NCBI GenBank assembly: GCA_033557465.1
Contig: CM066035.1
Coordinates: 899,465,309 to 899,529,308 of the forward strand
Origin: Ichthyophis bannanicus
Lineage: Eukaryota; Chordata; Amphibia; Gymnophiona; Ichthyophiidae
Reading direction: 5' to 3'
DNA length: 64,000 nt
A program made the translations under genes and the position numbers. Below are positions 29,945 through 41,116 of this stretch, piece by piece; position 1 is the stretch's first letter; each line of letters opens with the position of its first letter. The notes beneath the pieces were generated by a model. That model ran no database searches. It was not told the DNA's origin and saw only the letters and a list, made by a program, of their open reading frames with translations.

Positions 29945-31963
29945 GACTATCCCTAGTGGTTCATCCTGATGCACCATTGTGGGTCAGATGCTGCCATTTT
30001 CCAAGATGGCATCATGAAGAGAACTTGCCACTGGACACTTTCCGAGGCCCAGGAGGGGGGGTCCATTGCACCACTGGTGGCTCTCTCATTGAAGACTTCT
30101 CTGGCCCGAGGTGCCAGGCCAAGGTTACTGAAGACCAGATAGCCATATGAGAGATTTTGGGAGTTTGGAGGATGCAGGAGGCATCATGGAGAAAGGAGTG
30201 TCTGAGGCTTTCAGAATTTCAGAGGGTGCCAGAGGTATTTGGGAGGACAGGGTATCCAGGGAATGTTGTAGGAGTCGGGGATTGGGGTGTCTAGGGGGAT
30301 GTAACAGGAGTCCAGAGGATGGGAGTGTCTGCTGGGGTGAAGGTTACACTTTGAAGATCAGGAATCTTGGGTCATCTGCAGAGACGTGGTGCTTGCACGC
30401 ACTTGTGTGTATGTGTATAGAGCAAAAATGTGTGTAGGTTTCTCTGTCTTCCTTTGAAAATTTTGGCTGAAGAAGCCACTACTACAAATACATTTCTATG
30501 CATATTAAAGGGTTTGTTTACTTAGCTGCGGTAGCGGCTTCCGTACAATATCGAGGCTGTGGCTCTGATATCGCACGGAAGCCACTACCGCAGCTAAGTA
30601 AACAAACCTCTAAGTGAAAGGAAGGTTTTCAGTCCAGGGAATTTACCTGAGTAACTATTTAATTACCTGGATAAATTCCTTTGAAAATTATCCTAATACA
30701 TTCTGCACTTTGTCTATATCTTTTTGAGGCACTGAAGAAAGCTAAGCATACTTTTCTGTTCTTTGTTCTATTGGTGAAGTCTTATTTGACCCTTACATCT
30801 TTCCATATTTGTACCTCAGACATGTTGCCTGAAATCCCAAACTTTGGCCTTTAATCTAAAGGGGGGGGGGGGATTTTAAGCTCTAGCAGTCAGAACACTT
30901 AAAGCAGCTGGCCTTCACTGCTTTAAATGTGCCCCGGATACTCAATGCCAGGGCTATATCCGGGAAATGGTACTGAATATTTGGGTTGCCCAGATTGTGG
31001 TTTTGCAAACCAGTCAGAAGCGATATACAGCTCCTGGTCAGAATGCAAAACTGGTTAAAGTTAGGACAGCCAAGCAGAAGCTGAATATTGCCACAGCCTT
31101 GTTAACCTGTGGTGCTGTCCCCACTTCGGCCCCGGAACGCCCCGAGACTAAGCGCTTAGTGTCAGAGCATCTAGCAGCACAAAGTGGGAATATTCCAGAG
31201 CAGTAACCGGGTTAGTGCTACTGAAGATCCCAGTGAATGGCATTTACATGATGTTCAGGTCTGCAAACTGTGTAAACGCCTTTGAACATCCCCCCTTAGT
31301 CTTTAGGGCAGTCTACACTTGGCCTCTCCGGTTTGTTCCAAAGGCAATGGGGGACTTGCTTAACTTCCCTGGCTCCCATCCCACTGTTCTAACCAGCAGG
31401 CTAGTCTTTTCAAAGCATGTGCTTTCAGTGTCCCCAGGCTCACTTGCAACCTGCTGTTGCCATGGCACCCAGAACCAGACCCTGCAGCTTTCCCTATGCT
31501 ATGTTTGGAGAAGTGAAACGTGTATTTGGGTGTAGGAGGGGGGAAGATGCCATGGACAAAGATCTCAGCAGGAAGGTAGGAGTATGGAAAGAGTGAATGA
31601 GAGGGGAGGGGGTAGAGAAAAGAAGTAAATGGGGGTCCATAATAGCGGCCCACAAATGTAGGTTTGCCTAGGCCTCAAAATATTCTGTCTGACATCAAAT
31701 GGTTTTTGTTATCATCACACTTGGTTTAATTTTGCTATTCCTCCCAAACCAATAGAATGTTTGGATACCAGTCTATTCAAACTACCTCCCCTCCCCTCTT
31801 CTCCCTGTCAAAGACAGACACACACACAAGGACAACACAACTCAACACACAGGAGTTGGAAGGCTTGCCAGGAGTTATGTTCGTCCTGCAGGACCTTGCA
31901 GCTGCTACAGCTCTTCGGTACGGCTTTGCTTTATGTTGTTTCTCTCTCTTTCTTTCCATTTAG
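29945..31963 (+). other. RS1: RS1 intron 5, distal part
   Basis: No LINE or coding match apart from the hairpin at 30511-30608. A G12 run lies near 30861. The end is a strong pyrimidine tract (31940-31960) and TTTAG acceptor at 31959-31963. Confidence 0.5.
30511..30608. mobile_element. Near-perfect hairpin MITE
   Basis: The 34-nt arms 30511-30544 and 30575-30608 are reverse complements with one mismatch (GCGGTAGCGG against CCACTACCGC). They surround a 30-nt loop that itself contains two ATATCG words. The whole unit is 98 bp with no coding capacity. Flanks TTAAAG and TCTAAG give at best a weak target duplication. Confidence 0.8.
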
Positions 31964-32116
31964 GTCTTCTATGGAAACTCAGACAGATCTTCTTCAGTCC
32001 AGAATCTCCTGCGGCCGCCCATTGTTGCCCGCTACATACGAATCATTCCATTAGGCTGGCACGTGCGTATCGCTGTCAGAATGGAGTTGCTAGAGTGTAC
32101 GAGCAAATGCGCCTAA
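31964..32116 (+). CDS. RS1: Retinoschisin exon 6 (C-terminus and stop)
   Basis: The last coding exon has 50 codons plus TAA (32114-32116), the same as mammals from human residue 175 to 224. It encodes [27 protein letters not shown] and [11 protein letters not shown]. The final two cysteines match human Cys219 (intradomain partner of Cys63) and Cys223 (intersubunit partner of Cys59). Together with exons 2-5 this gives a complete mature retinoschisin. No stop, frameshift or missing structural cysteine is seen, so the gene looks functional. Confidence 0.98.
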   Translation, partial: VFYGNSDRSSSVQNLLRPPIVARYIRIIPLGWHVRIAVRMELLECTSKCA

Positions 32117-33179
32117 CATCCCGACGAGCACAGCGCATTACCTTTTAAATGAGCTAAGGAGGAGGGGAATTAGCAGTACTTAGAAGTGCATTAAAGAGGT
32201 ATAATAGAAAAGAACTAAAACCTATTAAGATATGAACCAAGGGAATCCGTGTTGAATTCTGGATATGTATTTATGTGCTTAGGTGGCCCTGGTCTCTGTG
32301 AAGACATGGTCCGGAGCTTGCTAACCACCTCTGGCCTGGCAGGCAAGTCAGCTGAATGTTGAGAAATGTGTAATTTTTCTGCGTAATGTGAATAATGAAA
32401 TATTTGTTAAATATATAAATTCATATCACAAGTATGCACTCCACATGCTAATTCTGCAAAATAAATGTCTCTCGTGTATGAGTCAGAATGGAGGTAGGAT
32501 AAAAGGAAAAATCGGCTCGACTGAATGCTCTTAGGTGCTGGTTGGGAGCTGCAGTAATGAATGGGGGGAATATCCCCGAGAGAGAAGTAAGGAGTGCAAA
32601 GTATGAGGGATGATGTTTGACTCTTCTCCAAATCTACATTAAAAATATGGAGACAATCAGGATAGATAATCTTTAGACTTAAAAACCCCCCACACACATT
32701 TTCATATTGAATACTTTATTCCCTCTGACAATATTATAGAAGTTTAGCATTTAAAGAGCCATGACATTTGGATGAACAGAGCGCCTTTACACCCGTTTAT
32801 TCTGGATCAGTAGAGTACGGCCAGGACAACATGCAAGCGATAAGACAACTTGTGCCTCCGTTAAGAGCGAATGTGAAAATAACATGATCAGAGGGTAAAG
32901 CCTGCCAATATTCAAATAAAACAATAGGGCTAAATCTAGTAGGATAATATCACTGGTTCAAAGCCTCCGGAGATCCCTGAAAGAAGAAAATAGAAGAGGC
33001 AGTCAAGGTGGCTTTGAAAGGTTTGTTTGGGTGTTTTTTTAGATTTTATTACTCGTTTAATTCAAATCAGAACTCAAGGCAAGCTACGCACATTACCTAA
33101 CTGTGGAGATCCTTTAGGCCCTGCTGCATTACGCAGCAAAGATCTCCAGTGGTTCTAGGAAACTACTAAAATGTGACCT
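32117..33179 (+). other. RS1: RS1 3' UTR and downstream sequence
   Basis: Non-coding and AT-rich, with no repeat recognised. AATAAA at 32460-32465 is the first canonical polyadenylation hexamer after the stop codon; others occur near 32915. Which is used cannot be told from sequence. Confidence 0.5.
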
Positions 33180-35445
33180 GGAAATTTTCCACATGGACTT
33201 CACCCAATGGATAGTATGAAAATCAAATTGACTACATCTATGGAAGTCAACGATGGAAAAGTTCTATAACATCAACAAAAACAAAACCTGGAGCTGACTG
33301 TGGTACAGATCATCAACTACTAGTATGCAAACTCAAGCTAAAGTTGAAAAAGAGCAAACCACTCATGAATGCAGCAAAATATGACCTTGAGAATATACCA
33401 CTGGAATTTAAAGACTGCCTGCAAAATCGATTTGCTGCTTTAGATACAAATGACAGAGCTCCAGAAGAGTTATGGAATGACATCAAGAAGGTTGTGTTGG
33501 AAGAAAGCGAGAAGTCTCTACAAAAGGTGAAAAAGCAAAAACGGCCAAAATGGATGACGGAAGAAACTCTGAAAATTGCCCAGAAACGCAGAGAAGCTAA
33601 AGCCAGAGGAGAAAGAAAGACAACAACAGAACTCAACAGACATTTCCAACGTGCAGCAAGACAGGACAAGGAAAAGTACTATGACGACGCATGCAAGGAA
33701 ATAGAAGCAGAAATTAGAGGAAGAACAAGATCGGCTTTCCTAAAGCTATGAGAGTTAAAGAAAAAGTTTCAGCCTCGAATTGGAATGTTGCAAGATGCTC
33801 AAGGTTCTATGTTGAATGATGCTGAGATCATCAAGAAAAGGTAGAAGGAATATACAGAGTTTTTATATGATAAAGATCAAGTGGACCAACAGCCGTTTTA
33901 ACCTGTACCTTATGATCGGGAACCATTGGTGATGAAAGAAGAAGTTAAAGCCGCATTGAAAGCCTTATCAAAGAACAAAGCACCAGGCATTGATAGCATT
34001 CCCATAGAAGTATTACAGCAATCTGAAGCAGCTGTTCCCATACTTACAAGCTCTGCCAAGATATACGGAAGACAACAAAATGGCCAACTGACTGGAAAAG
34101 ATCTGTGTTTATACCAATACTAAAGAAAGGTGATCCAACTGACTGTGGAAATTATCGTACAATCTCTCTGATCCCACATGCCAGCAAGATTCTACTGAAG
34201 ATTATTCAAAAGAGACTACAACCATACCTGGAACAAGAACTACCTGAAGTGCAAGCAGGGTTCAGGAAAGGGCGAGGAACAAGAGACATCATTGCGGATG
34301 TGAGATGGATCCTTGAAAAGACTAAAGAATACCAAAAGGATATCTATTTGTGCTTTATCGACTATAGCAAGGCTTTTGACTGTGTAAACCATGAGAAACT
34401 CTGGGCCACATTAAGAAGCATGGGTATACCAGAACACCTGATCATACTCTTGCACAATCTGTACATTGATCAAGAAGCAGCAGTTCGAACAGAACAAGGA
34501 GAAACAGAATGGTTTAAAATAAGTAAAGGTGTAAGACAAGGCTGCATACTTTTCCCCTACCTGTTTAATTTATATGCAGAACAAATCATCAGAGAAGCAG
34601 GATTGTATGAAGACAACAGAGGTGTGAAGATTGGTGGAAGACTCATCAACAACCTTCGCTATGCTGATGATACCACATTACTGGCTGAAAGTGAAGATGA
34701 TCTGAAACATTTGCTTCTCACAATCAAAGAACATAGTCTCAAAATGGGTCTGCACCTTAATGTAAAGAAGACAAAGATCATGACAACTGGCATAATCAAC
34801 AGGTTCATCGTTGAAGGAGAAGAAATTGAAATTGTGAACAACTTTAACCTACTTGGATCAACTATCAATAAAGAAGCAACAAGCAGTCAAGAAATCAGAC
34901 GACACATTGCTCTTGGCAGAATGGCTATGAAAGACCTAGATAAGATTCTCAAGAGCAGAGATGTCTCTCTCCATACAAAGATTCGACTTGTTCAAGCCAT
35001 GGTATTTTCAATAACATCATATGGATGTGAAAGCTGGACAGTGAAAAAGATAGACAGGAAGAAAATTGATGCCTTTGAATTATGGTGCTGGCGGCGAATA
35101 CTGTGTATACCATGGACTGCCCGAAGAACAAACCAGTCGGTACTAGAGGAGATCAAACCTAAGCTTTCTTTAGAAGCTCAGATGACAAGACTTCGGCTTT
35201 CATACTTTGGACATATCATGCGAAGAGAGAGATCATTAGAGAAAGACATTATGCTTGGCAAGATAGAAGGTCAGCGCAAAAGAGGAAGGCCAGCAATGAG
35301 ATGGATCAATACAACAGCAGCAGCTACGGGTACCAGTCTGTCAACAATGAGCCGCCTGACTGAAGACCGAACACAATTTAGAATAGCTATCCAGAGGGTC
35401 GCCATGAGTCGACTCCGACTCGACGGCACTTAACAACAACAACTC
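33180..35445 (+). mobile_element. BovB-like RTE LINE, 5'-truncated
   Basis: It begins inside the endonuclease (Q-I-D-Y-I-Y-G-S-Q-R-W, then G-A-D-C-G-T-D-H-Q-L-L), continues through the linker frame 33344-33751, and then the RT. It ends at the stop near 35433 followed by AACAACAACAAC, the short tandem 3' end typical of RTE elements. Order and wording match the BovB branch of RTE (W-T-A-R-R-T-N-Q-S, Y-G-C-E-S-W-T-V-K-K). In-frame stops at about 33749 and in 33840-33910, plus one frameshift near 34060, inactivate it. It lies about 1 kb downstream of RS1. Confidence 0.9.
34105..35433 (+). pseudogene. BovB-like reverse transcriptase core, open over 442 codons
   Basis: This is the longest open piece of the RTE. 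Its start is not native, because the reading frame is entered after a frameshift near 34060. It has G-N-Y-R-T-I-S-L (15-22) and Q-A-G-F-R-K-G-R-G-T (50-59). Motif A, F-I-D-Y-S-K-A-F-D (84-92), holds Asp86. G-V-R-Q-G-C is at 142-147 and Y-A-D-D at 186-189. The C-terminal region has W-C-W-R-R-I-L and W-T-A-R-R-T-N-Q-S, then a basic R-K-R-G-R-P tract. Catalytic residues are intact. Without the N-terminal endonuclease and with upstream stops the copy cannot move by itself. Confidence 0.88.
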
Positions 35446-36476
35446 TGACCCACTGTCATCATCCTGGGAGGATACTCCTTCTCTGGAAGGGAAAATTCAC
35501 ACGCTATACAAACTGTACCCAAAAGCAGAACTGTGTCCTTAGCTTCACCATCCACTGCACCACAGAGATGGAGTAGGAGTAGAGCTGGATCCACTGGGCT
35601 AGCTACCGCACCGGAGGGAGCAGAGGGGTAAGAGGATGACTCAGGTCGCTTAAGCCTTACATCCAAATTCCGCTGTTCTGTGCAATCCCTGCTAGCAAAC
35701 CCCAAAAGCTCAGAAGAGGACAGGAGCAGCTGTGTATGCACAACCCAGCCTATGCCTCATAGCGCCATATAAATGATAAGTACAGCTATCATTATATCAC
35801 CCGCAAGCCACTGAATAACCAAAGAGGAGAAGATTCAGCAGAACATTGCTGCACCCACCAGAGCGAGGAAGTAGTCAAGGGCAGTATCGGGAACCTGCAC
35901 CTACAGCAGCCCCCTGAAAAGAGATGGTACAGGAGGAGTGTTCCTTCCAGGGTAATCACATAGGAGAGGAGAAGAGTAAAACCATTTGGACTAATCTTCC
36001 AGTGCAGAAAGCTGGAGAGGTGGAGGAGAACAAGACTATAACTACATGTACTATAGGCTGATTCAAGGAGAAAGCAGAGAGCAGTGGCACTGCTTTTAAT
36101 AGTTTTTGACTCTGCCAATACTTGTTATTCTTATTAGTGACTAAGTTTTCTTTAAGTAAATCCTTTGGTTCAGAACACAAATTATTGCCTGGACTCTGTT
36201 CTTGAGAGGAAGGGAAGAAGAGTGAGTGGACTGAAAGTGCCAGAAGCCTCCCAGTGTATATTGGTCCCATTTCAGGAACTCTAATTTTTCCCCGACAGTA
36301 GAGGCTGAACGACAACGTTACTCTTGGAAAGTAGTGGCCCCCGATCTGCCAAATAACACGCATAGCCACTGCAACAGACACTTGCAGACAGGAGGTTACA
36401 AAAGCAACTGAGCCAGATCGGATTGTCTAAACTCTCATTTTAAAGGACTCTCTGCAATTAAACAGAAGGCTGTACA
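35446..36476. other. Intergenic, unassigned
   Basis: No clear element. GCGCCATATAAATGATAAG near 35762-35780 resembles the last bases of an L2 3' end. Opposite-strand ORFs of up to 141 codons here show no motif. Confidence 0.4.
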
Positions 36477-36680
36477 ATAGCAGATGATGACAGCAGGGCC
36501 CCATTTAGTCTACCCATTTTACCTTCACTTCCTGGCCATGTGGTAATTATCTGGACTTTCTTGAATACTAGGACCATTTTGCCTCTACTTCCACCGTGAG
36601 CCTACTCCATATATCCACCAGCTTTTCTATTAAACAACTATTTCCTTATTAATGCCGAGTCTACCGTCATTGAGTATCAG
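36477..36680 (-). mobile_element. CR1 (lineage A) 3' fragment
   Basis: GATGATGACAGCAGGGCCCC, CTCCATATATCCACCAG and TTAAACAACTATTTCC follow the order of the lineage-A 3' region seen at 25860-26080, in the same minus orientation but much more diverged. Confidence 0.65.
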
Positions 36681-36905
36681 ACCCTGTTACTCTAGAACTT
36701 CTTTTGTATTTAAAAAAAATGCTCGCTTTTTAAGATATTTCATTGTTGCTATTATATGGAAAAAATATGGCTGAGGGAAGATATGATAGAAGTCTATAAA
36801 AGAATGGATGGAGTGGAAAGGGTAAACATAGATTGGTTGTTTACTCTTTAAAAAAGTAGAAAGACTAAGGAACATGCAATAAAGCCCATTTAAGACTAAC
36901 AGAAG

Positions 36906-37359
36906 TAGGGCCGGCCCATCCACTAGGGGTTTAGGTGGCAGATCTCTGTGGGCGGCAGGCCATGTGCTTTGGCACACATAGCCTGCTGTCCCCCAGGCAC
37001 TGAGCTGCACCCACTGCCACCCCTCACCCCCGCTGCCACTGATTCCAGCAGCAGGATCAGGGGGCGGGGCAGCTAAGCTCAGAAGTTGGGTCCCACGGCA
37101 GACCATGTGCTTCAGCACACATGGCTGCCGCTTCTAACCCCCCAAAATTAATGTCGAAGGGGGGGGGGAGGGTCAGAAGCCACAGGCCATGTGTGCTGAA
37201 GCACTTGAGCCTACCGCCAAGCTGAGCCGCTGCCTCCCCTGACCTCACCGCCAGAATTAGCAGCAGTGATGGGCAGTGGCACGGCTCAGTGTGGGTGGGG
37301 AAGGGGCAACATGGCCAAGGCTATTGCCTAGGGCAGCAGAAACCCTTGGGCCAGCCCTG
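36906..37359. mobile_element. hAT-like non-autonomous element (454 bp)
   Basis: It begins TAGGGCCGGCCC and ends GGGCCAGCCCTG, a 12-nt inverted repeat with few mismatches. It is flanked by AACAGAAG (36898-36905) and AATAGAAG (37360-37367), an 8-bp duplication with one transition, the length typical of hAT transposition. The interior has two related CATGTGCTTYRGCACACATGGC-like blocks and no transposase. Confidence 0.8.
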
Positions 37360-37392
37360 AATAGAAGAAAATATTTTTTCACTCAATGCATA

Positions 37393-39050
37393 CCGTATTT
37401 TCGCGCATATACCGCGCGCGTTATACACTTTTTTACTTACCGCGCAACCCTCTCATGCGGTATTTTCGAGGGCGCACTATACCAAAACTTTATTGCAAGT
37501 AGCTGATCCCAAAAAAGAGGCACCACAAGAATATCTTGGTACAAAAATATATTTAATTACTTTTCATCATCCGATTCCATAAAACCTTCGAAATCACTCC
37601 CCTCATCAACATCATCATTGAAATAATTTAAAACCGTCTGAAGACGCTCTTCCGTAACATATGCACTTTCATCGTCACTACTTTCGACATTTTCATCGTC
37701 AACTTCGTCATCACTGCGCACCCCATCCTCGTACTTATAAACAATCCCTGCTTTTCAGAATCCATTTCTGATGGTTTCAGGGGATATTTTGTCCCAAGCA
37801 GAACACAACCAATTGCAGATTTCCATTAATGTAGCCCTCTTTAATCATCCCGATGGTGTGAATTCATGAATTCCATGCTGCATCCAATTATCCCACTCTC
37901 GTCTGATGAACGTTTTGAAGGGGTGATTAACAGCTATATCTAGCGGCTGCAGTTTGCAAGTAAGACCACCCGGTATCACTGCGATATGGGCACCTGCCGA
38001 ATTAATATAATTTTGCACATTTGTTTCTTTATGGGCAGCCATGGAATCGAAGATCAACAAAGAGCTTTTAGAAAAGAAACCTCCAGGCCTGGCCCGATAA
38101 CATTTATCAATCCATATTTTCATGACCTCAGAGTCCATCCACCCCTTTTTGTTACAGTGGACAACAATACCTTGTGGAAATTTTTCACGGGGCATGGTTA
38201 CTCGCTTGAAAATAACCATCGGCTTCAATTTATGCCCATTAGCTGTGCAACCCAGGACTACAGTGAAGCAAGCCCTCTCGTGTCCAGTTGTTGTTATTGC
38301 GACAGTTTTTGAACCCGAAGCAGCTACAGTCCTGGTTGGTGGAATGTCAAAAGACACAGGAACCTCATCCATGTTAATAACATCCGTTGCCGAAATGCCG
38401 AACTCAGAAATTTCTTTGCTGACAAATGTGCTGAAATCCGCCATCTTTTGTTCCCAGTCATCCGGAATCCTCTGGCCTACAGTTGTTCTTATTCGCACGG
38501 AAAGACCATTCCTCTTCATAAATTTGCAAATCCAGTTGAAACTAGCGTGGAAACGTGAAATTCCTCTTTCATTGGCCAGCAGTTTTGCTTTGAATTTAAT
38601 TGCGATAGTTGAGACAGCTTGATTTTGCTCCCTTCTAGACAGAATCCACTTAAGTCACTCTCTAGCTCTGGCCACTTTTCTTTTGGACCTCGACGCGCAC
38701 GTTTTCGCGGGTTCATCTCCTCTAGCGCCGTTCTCTCCTTTCTCCAGTCGCGAACAGATGACTCACCATCAAATTCTCTTGCTGCTGCTCTGTTACTTGT
38801 TTCTTCTGCTCTTGCCACAACTTTCAGCTTGAAGTCCGCAGTATAAGACTTGTGCTTAATTCCTGGCATGATGACTGGATTATAATAGAAGAGATCGCAA
38901 AGTTTTTATACACCTCAGTGCAATTGACACATGCGCGTTATACGCGCGTGCGCATTATGTGAGAAAATCAATGCGGGACAGGCAGAAAATTGCGCTTTAT
39001 ATGTGGGTGCGTGTTATATGCGGGTGCGCATTATATGCGCGAAAATATGG
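37393..39050 (-). mobile_element. pogo/Tigger-type DNA transposon
   Basis: It starts CCGTATTTTCGCGCATATA after TA (37391-37392) and ends TATATGCGCGAAAATATGG before TA (39051-39052). Terminal inverted repeats and a TA target duplication are as expected for the Tc1/mariner-pogo group. Subterminal parts hold repeated GCGCRTTATA-type words at both ends. The transposase lies on the minus strand. Removing the element rejoins CR1 sequence precisely. Confidence 0.92.
37558..38869 (-). pseudogene. pogo/Tigger transposase, frameshifted
   Basis: The N-terminal part (38516-38869) has Y-T-A-D-F-K-L-K-V-V, R-A-A-A-R-E-F and V-R-D-W-R-K-E, the helix-turn-helix of pogo/CENP-B-type DNA-binding domains, followed by a basic R-K-R-A-R-R-G-P block. 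The main part (37845-38519) carries the catalytic triad: N-M-D-E (Asp51), I-F-D-S-M-A-A-H (Asp158) and L-Q-P-L-D-I-A-V-N (Asp194). This is the DDD arrangement of pogo/Tigger enzymes. The frame shifts near 38520-38640 and again near 37750-37845. Beyond that a strongly acidic tail (D-D-E, E-S-S-D-D-E, E-S-D-D-E-K) runs to a stop at 37558-37560. The enzyme would bind the inverted repeats and cut and paste the element; this copy is dead. Confidence 0.88.
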
Positions 39051-39334
39051 TAATCAAATTCTGAAATTTGTTTCCAGAGGTTGTAGCTGTTAGTGTAGCT
39101 GGATTAAAAAAAAAGGTTTGGATAAGTTCCTGGAGGAAAAATCCATAAACCATTATTAAAGAGGACCAGAGAAATCCACTGCTTACCCCAGGATAAGCAA
39201 CGTGAAATCTGTGTACCTTTTTGGGAACCTGACAGCTACTTGTGATCTGGATTGGCCACTGTTTGAAACAGGATACTGGGCTTGATGGACCTTGGTCCGA
39301 CCCAGTATGGCATGTTCTTATCCCTCCTCTCCTC

Positions 39335-39500
39335 TAGGGCAGGGTTCTCAACTCAGTCCTTGGGGCATACCTAACTGGTATAGTTTTCAAGATATCCACA
39401 ATGAATATGCATGAGACAGATCAGCATGCAAATCTCTCTCATGTATACTCATTGTGGATATCCTGAAAAGTTGACTGGCTCAAACCATTGTTCTAGGATA
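39335..39500. mobile_element. Inverted-repeat MITE
   Basis: CAAGATATCCACAATGAATA (39389-39408) is mirrored by a CATTGTGGATATCCTG block near 39448-39465, with a GCATGAGACAGATCAGCATG / CTCTCTCATG… centre. The outer ends, TCTAGGGCAGGGTTCTCAAC and TTGTTCTAGGA, also pair loosely. The unit is about 160 bp without coding capacity and lies immediately after the CR1 tail. Confidence 0.7.
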
Positions 39501-40589
39501 TACAGACTGTATTTATTAGGTCCTTAAGTCACACTGCACAGGGCGTATACTCTAGACTCCACTATTTTTGTAGCCCTTTACCAGTACTTCAGATGAGGTC
39601 ATGCCAATGATTTGCATAGAGACATTATAACCTTTATTTCTGCTGGTGTTACCTCACACTAGGCAGCCCCACATGTTCCTCTACCTCTCACCATTGTAGT
39701 ATTCCACTGCCTTACAACCCTTAGAGCACCAGGCTTCAAGTCCCAGAATGCCTTGAGGTAGGAGTTAAAATAGTCTTCCACCTCCACAAGTTGATTCTGA
39801 ATCACACGGATGATCTCTGTTCATTTGGCAGTGTGTGGATCTGAAGGGTGTCTTGCTTTTCACGCCAACTCTCATGCATAGACTCTTGGCAACCATGCGG
39901 CGTGTGTGTACTGAAGTGAGTCAGATCTCCACACAGCTGTTCATCTGTGAAGACAGATAATTAGCATTTCAAAATATCAAAGTCTAAAAATATGTTTAAA
40001 AATGAGATTTATAGAAGAGATAATATTGTATAATGTTAGCTATTGTTCTCCTGACAAATACAATTAATGAACAACTATAACAAATTACAGGTTAGTAGAG
40101 AATTACATCTGTTAAATTGATGGAATTTCAGGCCTAAAGGTTCCACGCTTCAAAGATACCTGTTAATACTCCTCAGCTACAATATTGTCGTCTTTGCATC
40201 AAACATGTATAAACTTAGCAGTTAAAGGTTAAGTTTTGACTTTTCCTCCTGCTACCTTCGTGTTCCAGCTGAGTTGGAACCATGGCTGTAAAGAAACCGT
40301 TATCCACAACTCCCAAGGGGGGATCCTTCCCCTATTTTATATCTCCTCCTAAGGTATGTCATCTGATCATTGCAGTAATGCTCCTCGGCTGACGGTCATG
40401 TACCATAGCTCCTTCCAGAACCCTAAATCTAGCCACTAGGTGTCAACCTTGAAAAATAGTCATGACCCCCCCTCCCCCTTTATCGGGCACTGCGAATACT
40501 GGCTCCACAACATCTTCAGCTGACCAAGGGAGCAGAAGACACGACTCATCCATTGAACTTGTGACCTCTTGCCACCAAGTCAGTTTAGG
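39501..40589. other. Intergenic, unassigned
   Basis: No element recognised in this stretch. Confidence 0.4.
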
Positions 40590-41116
40590 CAGGACTGGCC
40601 TGCTACAAGGTGACTAGGTGACCTCCAAGGGCAGCAGAACCTGTGGGGGGAGGGGTCATGGCTTCTGCACAGCATAAGAGCAGCCCTTTAATGCTACTCT
40701 CATTGAAGGACCACGCTCAAACCTTGCCATGTCCTGCTTCCCCACAGGAAGTCTGCATCGAGAGGAGAGGCAGAATATGGGAACACTGGCGTGCCATCCT
40801 GTGCTCAACGTACCATACTGCGCTGCTTTTCTTTCCACTGGGACTGGACCCTGATGTAGGTAAGGCCATGATGGCAACAGGGGGAAGGGAAGAGGAGGAA
40901 GCAGGGAGAGCTGCTGGCCAACTGGGAAGGAGGATAAAAAAGGGAAGAGGAGATGCTGGACACCTTGGGGGTAGGAAAAGGAGATGTTGGACACAGGGTG
41001 GGTAAGGAAGGAAATGAGTGTACAAAAGGGAAGAGGAGCAGAGATGCTAGTTTGAGGGGTGGGAGCACATAGCTGAAAGTTAGTCTACAGCGTCAGATAT
41101 CCTCGGGCCAGCCCTG
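40590..41116. mobile_element. hAT-like element related to that at 36906
   Basis: It begins CAGGACTGGCCTG and ends GGGCCAGCCCTG. Inner words GGGCAGCAGAA and CCTGTGGG echo the 3' part of the 36906-37359 element. The flanks AGTTTAGG and AACCTAGG could be an 8-bp duplication with three transitions. A G/A-rich interior produces Gly/Arg-rich spurious ORFs. Boundaries are less certain than for the younger copy. Confidence 0.5.

Larger units (their letters stand above)
36765..39325 (+). mobile_element. CR1 (lineage B) 3' end, split by two DNA transposons
   Basis: CR1 blocks: 36765-36905 (GAAGATATGATAGAAGTC… to TTAAGACTAACAGAAG), 37360-37392 (AATAGAAGAAAATATTTTTT…) and 39051-39325 (AATCAAATTCTGAAATTTGT… to the tail GGGCTTGATGGACCTTGGTC). 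These are contiguous in the intact lineage-B copies (for example 57600-57880). The interruptions are a hAT-like element and a pogo/Tigger element. Confidence 0.88.

Noticed and set aside
41000..41070. Exon of an unknown gene near 40.6-41.1 kb
   Set aside because: The ORFs fall inside a G/A-rich hAT-like element and lack motifs.
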